Below are positions 58,476-64,000 of a stretch of 64,000 nt of DNA, one piece after another (positions within the stretch are counted from its first letter, which is position 1; every line of letters starts with the position of its first letter). The notes under the pieces were generated by a model. That model searched no databases. It was given only the letters and a program-made list of their open reading frames with translations, and was not told where the DNA came from. The DNA comes from Galbibacter mesophilus. GTDB taxonomy: Bacteria > Bacteroidota > Bacteroidia > Flavobacteriales > Flavobacteriaceae. Both the position numbers and the translations under genes were made by a program. The stretch lies in NCBI RefSeq assembly GCF_023721415.1, contig NZ_JAMQVC010000001.1, positions 372,001 through 436,000 on the forward strand, written 5' to 3'.

Positions 58476-58708
58476 TCTAAATTACGATTTACGGTTTTAA
58501 GCCTTTCGAAAACAACTTCCTATTGGCCGCCAACCTTTTTGTTAATTAATTACTTATTTATCTAAAAAACTTCAGGGTCAAAAATACTTTCAACCCTGAA
58601 TGTATTTTTACCGTTTTTCCTTTGCTTACTAGCGCCGGACATGTCGCCTCCTGCAAAGGCAGGATCCTCTTTTGGCGTTCTTGAGATTCCCACCTACGCG
58701 GGAATTTA
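58476..58708. promoter_or_regulatory. Structured 233-bp gap between rpsJ and rplC
   Basis: On the minus strand, going from rpsJ to rplC, there are three hairpins: ATTCCC/GGGAAT (58686-58705), TCCTGC-GCAGGA (58649-58664, four-base loop) and TTCAGGGT/ACCCTGAA (58571-58600). The last is followed by GTTTTTTAG, as in an intrinsic terminator. The first two look like REP-type dispersed palindromes. No promoter motif is clear before rplC. It may attenuate, protect or separate the transcript. Confidence 0.5.
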
Positions 58709-59014
58709 TCACACCTTAATTTCTACTTCAACACCACTTGGCAACTCCAGCTTCATCAAAGCATCAATAGTTTTAGATGAAGAACTGTAGATATCCAAAA
58801 GTCTTTTGTAAGAACTTAATTGAAACTGTTCTCTAGACTTCTTGTTAACGTGCGGAGAACGTAATACAGTAAAGATTTTTTTGTGAGTTGGCAATGGAAT
58901 TGGTCCAGTTACCACAGCACCAGTAGTTTTTACTGTTTTAACGATTTTTTCAGCAGATTTGTCTACCAAATTATAATCGTATGATTTTAGTTTTATTCTG
59001 ATTTTCTGACTCAT
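58709..59014 (-). CDS. rpsJ: 30S ribosomal protein S10
   Basis: 101 residues. It joins the 30S head and is also NusE in antitermination. [49 protein letters not shown] are characteristic. It follows fusA by 11 bp; the tuf gene usually found here in other phyla is absent. Confidence 0.98.
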   Translation of the reverse strand: MSQKIRIKLKSYDYNLVDKSAEKIVKTVKTTGAVVTGPIPLPTHKKIFTVLRSPHVNKKSREQFQLSSYKRLLDIYSSSSKTIDALMKLELPSGVEVEIKV

Positions 59015-59025
59015 TTTCTTAAAAT

Positions 59026-61155
59026 TTAAGCTTCAACTCCTTTTGCTTCCTTAATTACAGCTTCAGATATATTTGAAGGTGTTTCAGCATAATGTGAGAA
59101 TTCCATTGTAGAGGTAGCTCTACCAGAAGATAGGGTACGTAAAGAAGTTACATAACCGAACATTTCTGACAACGGAACACTCGCTTTAATTACTTTAGAA
59201 CCTGCTCTGTCGCTCATGTTATTAACTTGACCACGACGACGGTTAAGGTCACCTACAATATCTCCCATACTTTCTTCAGGAGTTAACACTTCTAATTTCA
59301 TGATTGGCTCCATGATTACCGCTTTAGCTGCTCTAGCTGCCGCTTTAAATCCTAGTTTTGCTGCCAATTCAAACGAAAGTTGATCGGAATCCACATCGTG
59401 GTAAGAACCATCAGTTAAAGTAACCTTCATAGCATCTACTTCATACCCCGCTAACGGACCATTTTTCATTGCCTCCTTGAATCCTTTCTCGATAGACGGA
59501 ACAAATTCCTTAGGAACGTTACCACCTTTAATTTCAGAAACAAACTCTAAACCAATCTTACCTTCTTCTGCAGGCTCCAATGTAAATACGATGTCTGCAA
59601 ATTTACCACGACCACCAGACTGCTTTTTGTAAACCTCTCTGTGCTGTGCTTTTTGCGTAATCGATTCTTTGTACTCCACTTGAGGCTGTCCTTGGTTTAC
59701 TTCAACCTTGAACTCACGCTTCAAACGGTCTACAATAATATCTAAGTGAAGCTCACCCATACCAGAAATAATAGTTTGCCCAGAAGCCTCATCTGTTCTA
59801 GCGGTAAACGTTGGATCTTCTTCAGCCAATTTAGCCAAAGCCATACCCATTTTATCCACATCAGCTTTTGTTTTAGGCTCCACAGCAATACCGATTACTG
59901 GATCTGGGAAGTCCATACTTTCAAGTACGATAGGTGCTTTTTCATCAGACAACGTATCACCAGTTTTAATATCTTTAAAACCTACAGCTGCTCCAATATC
60001 TCCTGCCTCAATATACTCGATAGCATTTTGCTTATTAGAGTGCATTTGATAGATACGAGAAATACGCTCTTTTTTACCAGATCTGTTGTTCAATACATAT
60101 GACCCAGCATCTAATCTACCAGAATACGCACGGAAGAATGCCAAACGACCTACGAAAGGATCAGTAGCAATCTTAAATGCTAATGCTGCAAAAGGAGCAC
60201 TAACATCCGGCTTACGTTTTTCTTCTGCACCAGTATCAGGATTCGTTCCAGTTACACCATCCTTATCTACCGGCGAAGGCAAATAACGACAAACAGCGTC
60301 TAACAAGAACTGAACACCTTTATTTTTAAATGAAGAACCACAAATCATAGGAATGATTGCTCTATCCATAACAGCCGCTCTAAGTGCTGCATGAATTTCT
60401 TCTTCAGTAATAGAACTTTCGTCTTCGAAGAATTTCTCTAAAAGATTTTCGTCATATTCAGCAACCTCTTCAATAAGTTTAGCTCTGTACTCATGAACTT
60501 CCTCCTTCATATCCTCAGGAATATCCACTACGTCAAAAGTAGAACCAAAGTTATCTTCATGCCAAACAATAGCACGGTTTTTAACCAAATCTACGATTCC
60601 TTTGAAATCAGCTTCATCACCGATAGGCAATACAATTGGAACTGCATTGGATCCTAACATTTCTTTCACCTGCTTAGCAACATTCAAGAAGTTAGACCCC
60701 TGACGGTCCATTTTGTTCACGAAACCAATTCTTGGAACACCGTAGTTATCAGCCAATCTCCAGTTAGTTTCAGACTGAGGCTCTACACCGTCAACCGCAC
60801 TAAACAAGAAAACCAATCCATCCAATACACGTAAAGAACGGTTTACCTCTACGGTAAAATCCACGTGACCGGGAGTATCGATAATATTGAAGTGATAACC
60901 TTTGGTTTCTGGAGTTTCCTGTGCATTTTCCATTGGAAATCTCCATGTACAGGTAGTGGCCGCAGAAGTAATGGTAATACCACGCTCCTGCTCTTGCTCC
61001 ATCCAGTCCATAGTAGCCGCACCATCGTGCACCTCACCAATTTTATGGGAAACACCAGTATAAAAAAGAATACGCTCTGTTGTTGTTGTTTTACCAGCAT
61101 CAATGTGAGCCGCAATTCCTATATTTCTTGTATATTTTAAATCTCTTTGTGCCAT
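59026..61155 (-). CDS. fusA: Elongation factor G
   Basis: 709 residues, five-domain translocase GTPase. G1 [17 protein letters not shown]2/switch [13 protein letters not shown]3 [17 protein letters not shown] and G4 NKMDRQG are all in place. Domain IV ([12 protein letters not shown]) and domain V ([15 protein letters not shown]) complete it. It moves tRNA and mRNA after peptide-bond formation. It lies between rpsG and rpsJ. Confidence 0.98.
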   Translation of the reverse strand: MAQRDLKYTRNIGIAAHIDAGKTTTTERILFYTGVSHKIGEVHDGAATMDWMEQEQERGITITSAATTCTWRFPMENAQETPETKGYHFNIIDTPGHVDFTVEVNRSLRVLDGLVFLFSAVDGVEPQSETNWRLADNYGVPRIGFVNKMDRQGSNFLNVAKQVKEMLGSNAVPIVLPIGDEADFKGIVDLVKNRAIVWHEDNFGSTFDVVDIPEDMKEEVHEYRAKLIEEVAEYDENLLEKFFEDESSITEEEIHAALRAAVMDRAIIPMICGSSFKNKGVQFLLDAVCRYLPSPVDKDGVTGTNPDTGAEEKRKPDVSAPFAALAFKIATDPFVGRLAFFRAYSGRLDAGSYVLNNRSGKKERISRIYQMHSNKQNAIEYIEAGDIGAAVGFKDIKTGDTLSDEKAPIVLESMDFPDPVIGIAVEPKTKADVDKMGMALAKLAEEDPTFTARTDEASGQTIISGMGELHLDIIVDRLKREFKVEVNQGQPQVEYKESITQKAQHREVYKKQSGGRGKFADIVFTLEPAEEGKIGLEFVSEIKGGNVPKEFVPSIEKGFKEAMKNGPLAGYEVDAMKVTLTDGSYHDVDSDQLSFELAAKLGFKAAARAAKAVIMEPIMKLEVLTPEESMGDIVGDLNRRRGQVNNMSDRAGSKVIKASVPLSEMFGYVTSLRTLSSGRATSTMEFSHYAETPSNISEAVIKEAKGVEA

Positions 61156-61167
61156 TTTATTTTTTTA

Positions 61168-61644
61168 CTAAAATCTAAAGTGAGAGAATGCTTTATTTGC
61201 TTCAGCCATTTTATGAGTATCCACTCTTTTCTTAACCGCCGCACCTTCTTCTTTAGCAGCAGCAAGTACTTCAGAAGCTAATCTTTGAGCCATTGATTTT
61301 TCATTTCTCTTACGAGAATATCCAATCAACCACTTCATAGCCATGGACACCTTTCTATCTGGTCTGATCTGCATAGGAATCTGGAATGTTGCTCCACCTA
61401 CACGACGGCTTCTCACCTCTACGTGCGGCATAACATTAGACAATGCGTCTTTCCAAATCTCCAAAGCAGTTTTTTCTTCGTCTTGTTTTTTCTCTTCCAC
61501 AATATCTATTGCATCGTAGAAAACTTTAAAAGCTACCGACTTTTTACCATCCCACATCATCATGTTAACGAAACGCGTCACTAACTGATCATTAAATCTT
61601 GGATCCGGTAAAAGAGGTCTTTTTTTGGCCTGTCTTTTTCTCAT
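61168..61644 (-). CDS. rpsG: 30S ribosomal protein S7
   Basis: 158 residues, nucleates the 30S head and contacts E-site t[22 protein letters not shown], the [21 protein letters not shown] loop and the end [14 protein letters not shown] are typical. Confidence 0.98.
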   Translation of the reverse strand: MRKRQAKKRPLLPDPRFNDQLVTRFVNMMMWDGKKSVAFKVFYDAIDIVEEKKQDEEKTALEIWKDALSNVMPHVEVRSRRVGGATFQIPMQIRPDRKVSMAMKWLIGYSRKRNEKSMAQRLASEVLAAAKEEGAAVKKRVDTHKMAEANKAFSHFRF

Positions 61645-61666
61645 TTCTTCTTGTTAAAAGTTTTAA

Positions 61667-62041
61667 TTACTTCTTAGGGCGTTTTGCTCCGTATTTTGAT
61701 CTACGTTGCGTTCTTCCTTGAACACCAGCCGTATCTAGCGCACCACGAACAATGTGATACCTAACACCTGGTAAATCCTTAACCCTTCCGCCTCTTACTA
61801 ATACTATCGAGTGCTCTTGCAAATTGTGACCCTCTCCAGGGATGTAAGCATTCACTTCCTTACCATTCGTAAGACGGACCCTTGCTACTTTACGCATAGC
61901 AGAGTTTGGCTTCTTAGGCGTAGTAGTGTAAACACGCGTACAAACCCCTCTTCTTTGAGGACACGAATCCAAAGCAGCCGATTTACTCTTCTTAGTAATT
62001 GTGGCTCTTCCTTTTCGTACTAATTGTGAAATTGTTGGCAT
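61667..62041 (-). CDS. rpsL: 30S ribosomal protein S12
   Basis: 124 residues, the decoding-centre protein and site of streptomycin resistance in other species. [11 protein letters not shown] opens it. [21 protein letters not shown] contains the well-known lysine of the PKKPNS loop in its wild-type form. [18 protein letters not shown] follows. It is the first gene of the superoperon. Confidence 0.98.
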   Translation of the reverse strand: MPTISQLVRKGRATITKKSKSAALDSCPQRRGVCTRVYTTTPKKPNSAMRKVARVRLTNGKEVNAYIPGEGHNLQEHSIVLVRGGRVKDLPGVRYHIVRGALDTAGVQGRTQRRSKYGAKRPKK

Positions 62042-62140
62042 AATCTACTAAACAATAATTATGTTTTATTAATTAAAAAATCCTCATAAAACGCTGGCTT
62101 TCAGCTCACAACTGAACAAACCTCTCGTTTAAAAGGGTGG

Positions 62141-62171
62141 CAAAGGTAGAAATATTTATTTATAAATCAAA
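62141..62171 (-). promoter_or_regulatory. Main promoter of the str-S10-spc-alpha superoperon
   Basis: Read on the minus strand: -33 TTTG (62168-62171), a 19-bp spacer, then -7 TACCTTTG (62141-62148). Transcription would start near 62134, giving a leader of about 95 nt to rpsL. It matches the Bacteroidota consensus in both boxes. The rest of the 507-bp gap 62042-62548 is AT-rich and shows no further motif I can support. Confidence 0.75.
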
Positions 62172-62548
62172 CCTTTAGCGATTTATTTTCAAGAAATTAA
62201 GGGTTGTAGCAAAAAAAAGCAATAAGAATCACTTTGAAGGGAGGTACTCAAAAAACAGCATCAAATATTATTTATTAATAAAATATTAAAAAAATAGGGT
62301 TTACAGCTTCAATTATAGTGTACAATCAACAAAAGACAAGTATTTGTTAAAAAAAATGCCTTTTCACTCTAAAAATGCCGAAACCCTCAATATTTTAAGT
62401 TAAAACTTAAAATTATAAAAATTAATTATTTAAAAAAATGATTACTTCACTAAAATAAGACCTACACAAGAACTTTATCTTAAAAAAATTGGAATAACAT
62501 TCATTAACTGTTAAATATGCATTAATCAATTTTAAATATTCTTTAATT

Positions 62549-62971
62549 ATGAAAAATTCGCCATTTGGAAGGAAAGCCCTCCAAACATCAAAATTATTAA
62601 CCAAACTAACATCATTATCACTTCTCATAATCGCAGTCATATCCTGCGAAAAAGAAGAAATCAATGAAACTTCTAACTATGGAAATTTAAATAATGAATT
62701 TCAAGCATTACATGATCTGAAAGAGAACCCCACTACTGGCGGAGGCAACCCCTCAGATGACGAGGGTGGACCCGTAACCAACCCTGACAACCCAAACGAT
62801 TACGACCCAAACCCGGACGGAATTGGAGACATTGATTATCCAGGACTAAATCCAAACAACCAGCCTCCAGACGGAGACCAGCAACCTAACCCTGAAACTC
62901 CAACCCCTGATCCATACACACCAGGGACAACACCAAATCCGCCACTCCATGATTTCGAACACGCAGACTAA
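62549..62971 (+). CDS. Low-complexity Pro/Asn/Asp-rich lipoprotein
   Basis: 140 residues. A lipoprotein signal (TSLSLLIIAVISC33) precedes a short hydrophilic part (EKEEINETSNYGNLNNEF). Everything from about residue 60 is a run of Pro, Asn, Asp, Gly and Thr (GGPVTNPDNPNDYDPNPDG and similar) with no fold expected. Such a tail may act as a surface spacer. I do not recognise a family. It stands alone, divergent from the ribosomal operon and with its own terminator. Confidence 0.75.
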   Translation: MKNSPFGRKALQTSKLLTKLTSLSLLIIAVISCEKEEINETSNYGNLNNEFQALHDLKENPTTGGGNPSDDEGGPVTNPDNPNDYDPNPDGIGDIDYPGLNPNNQPPDGDQQPNPETPTPDPYTPGTTPNPPLHDFEHAD

Positions 62972-62996
62972 TTAAATATTTTATCCGCTTGACCAG

Positions 62997-63034
62997 AGGC
63001 TGTCTAAAATGTAAAAAGACAGCCTTCTTTATTT
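62997..63034 (+). terminator. Intrinsic terminator after the low-complexity lipoprotein
   Basis: A 9-bp stem, AGGCTGTCT (62997-63005) with AGACAGCCT (63017-63025), followed by a T-rich tract. Confidence 0.85.
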
Positions 63035-63189
63035 TTTTAAAGAACCTTAAAATCCAATTATAAAAACGTAAAGCTACACATTAAGCCCACACCGGTTCAC
63101 AAAACTGCGCTCTTTTACAACCTGATTTTGCCTCAAGAAGATTATTTTAAAGAACTTCATCCAACCATCTTCTAGATTGTGCTTCCATA

Positions 63190-64000
63190 ATGATCGATTT
63201 GCATGATATCGAGACCATAAGACGACCTTTAAGACTGGCGACGGGAACGTACTTTACCTCTTTTGGACACCTTAAAGACAACGGATACACAATCAATTCT
63301 GACCATGAAAGAATCACGACTCGTCTAAATCTTCAACATGAAGTTAGAGAATGGTTGTCAGGATCTGTAAATGTTGGTTACACCATTTCTGATGCCAACA
63401 ACAACGGACAATCTGAAGATTCTGGAAGTGTTTTCTTGTTCGTAGACAACATCCCGTCCATTTACCCCTTATTCTTAAGAGACAACAACGGAAACACTGT
63501 AGAAGACCCTATTTATGGTGGCCCTCAATATGACTATGGTGAAGGCAGAGGCTTCGGAGGTTTAACAAACGCCATCGCGGATGCAATTTATTCAACAAGC
63601 GAAACGAAACGTCATGAAATAAACTCGAGCGCTTCATTAAATTTCAAGTTTTCAGATCATCTTACATTTGAGAACACGATTGGCCTACAGTATTTTACGA
63701 CAGCTTCAACAATAGAAATAGTCCGTTTTACGGCCCAAGCGCCTCTCAAAACGGCTCTATCTACAAAATTTTCAGCTACAATATCTTAAACTTAATCCGT
63801 TACAAAAACACGTTTGGAAACCACAGTATTGAAGCCTTGGTAGCACACGAAGCTAATTCATGGGAGCAAAAATTCCTAGAAGCTTCTAAATCCAACTTGG
63901 TTGATCCAGATGGAGACGGATTAAGCAATGCAGCGGTTACAACCCCTCCTTTATCATATACAGAAGATTTCACCTTAGAAAGCTACTTTGCTCAATTAAA
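63190..64000 (+). pseudogene. SusC/RagA TonB-dependent receptor fragment, truncated and frameshifted
   Basis: Homology to SusC-type nutrient receptors starts abruptly at YFTSFGHLKDNGYTINSDHERI near 63250; signal peptide, carboxypeptidase-like domain and plug are missing upstream. The barrel reading continues (RLNLQHEVREWLSGSVNVGY, IPSIYPLFLRDNNGN) to about 63693. There the homology shifts by one base: YDSFNN, SPFYGPSASQNGS and EALVAHEANSWEQKF continue in another frame to the window end. One extra T in the TTTT run at 63693-63696 would restore a single frame. It lacks its own promoter and is almost certainly non-functional as it stands. Confidence 0.85.

Noticed and set aside
59015-59025. Missing tuf gene between fusA and rpsJ as a deletion
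   Set aside because: Bacteroidota normally carry tuf elsewhere, so the 11-bp junction is the expected arrangement.
63060-63189. Remnant transposase or receptor N-terminus ahead of the SusC fragment
   Set aside because: Short minus-strand reading (ending SRRWLDEVL) was considered, but nothing could be assigned to a family.

Overview
The window is AT-rich chromosome from a member of the Bacteroidota, most likely a marine Flavobacteriaceae. Several things point there: promoters of the TAnnTTTG type, a HmuY/TonB heme-uptake pair with a DUF6607 neighbour, a SusC-type receptor remnant, CtlX, a secreted Gfo/Idh/MocA protein, and a fused str-S10-spc-alpha ribosomal operon that lacks tuf, map and adk. 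No phage, CRISPR array, tRNA or rRNA gene was recognised.

Layout. Positions 1-5,700 hold a sugar-acid catabolism locus: an FGGY kinase tail, an FMN-dependent 2-hydroxy-acid dehydrogenase, an NCS1-type permease, a GH88 unsaturated uronyl hydrolase with a LacI-type palindrome upstream, and a Tat-exported oxidoreductase. Positions 5,800-16,800 are mixed housekeeping and accessory genes: lnt, a DUF1684 lipoprotein, an MFS exporter behind a possible attenuator leader, a frameshifted mepB, a methyltransferase, an esterase-like protein, a VOC protein, a Tat-exported sugar epimerase, a rhodanese, an ECF-like sigma factor with a small overlapping partner, and a UbiA-like membrane protein. gcvP follows behind a structured leader, then a tight FabH-like/methyltransferase/glycosyltransferase operon. 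Positions 22,800-27,900 form an iron/heme locus with two Fur-like palindromes in a divergent promoter. Then come argS, a BCCT transporter, a secreted amidase/carboxypeptidase operon, a CysH-Rrf2 pair, a CtlX/NTF2/arginine-deiminase-like cluster, gltA and glgA. Positions 42,257-62,041 carry eno, carA and the whole ribosomal superoperon on the minus strand. The right edge holds a low-complexity lipoprotein and a broken SusC gene.

The ribosomal block runs rpsL-rpsG-fusA-rpsJ-(233-bp gap)-rplC ... secY-infA-rpmJ-rpsM-rpsK-rpsD-rpoA-rplQ, from a promoter near 62,150 to a terminator near 44,715. carA and eno form a second, translationally coupled unit.

The most unusual signals are not genes. Two arrays with a two-helical-turn period (20/21 bp alternating at 7,580-7,772; exactly 21 bp, 13 units, at 22,482-22,745) share a TTCCC(C)TCG core. 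Both lie between convergent genes. Other non-coding signals are a pair of about 164-bp direct repeats around one small gene, three hairpins inside the S10 operon gap, and a terminator/antiterminator arrangement ahead of the MFS gene. Two genes (mepB and susC) each look broken by loss of one base in a homopolymer run, so sequence error must be excluded there.
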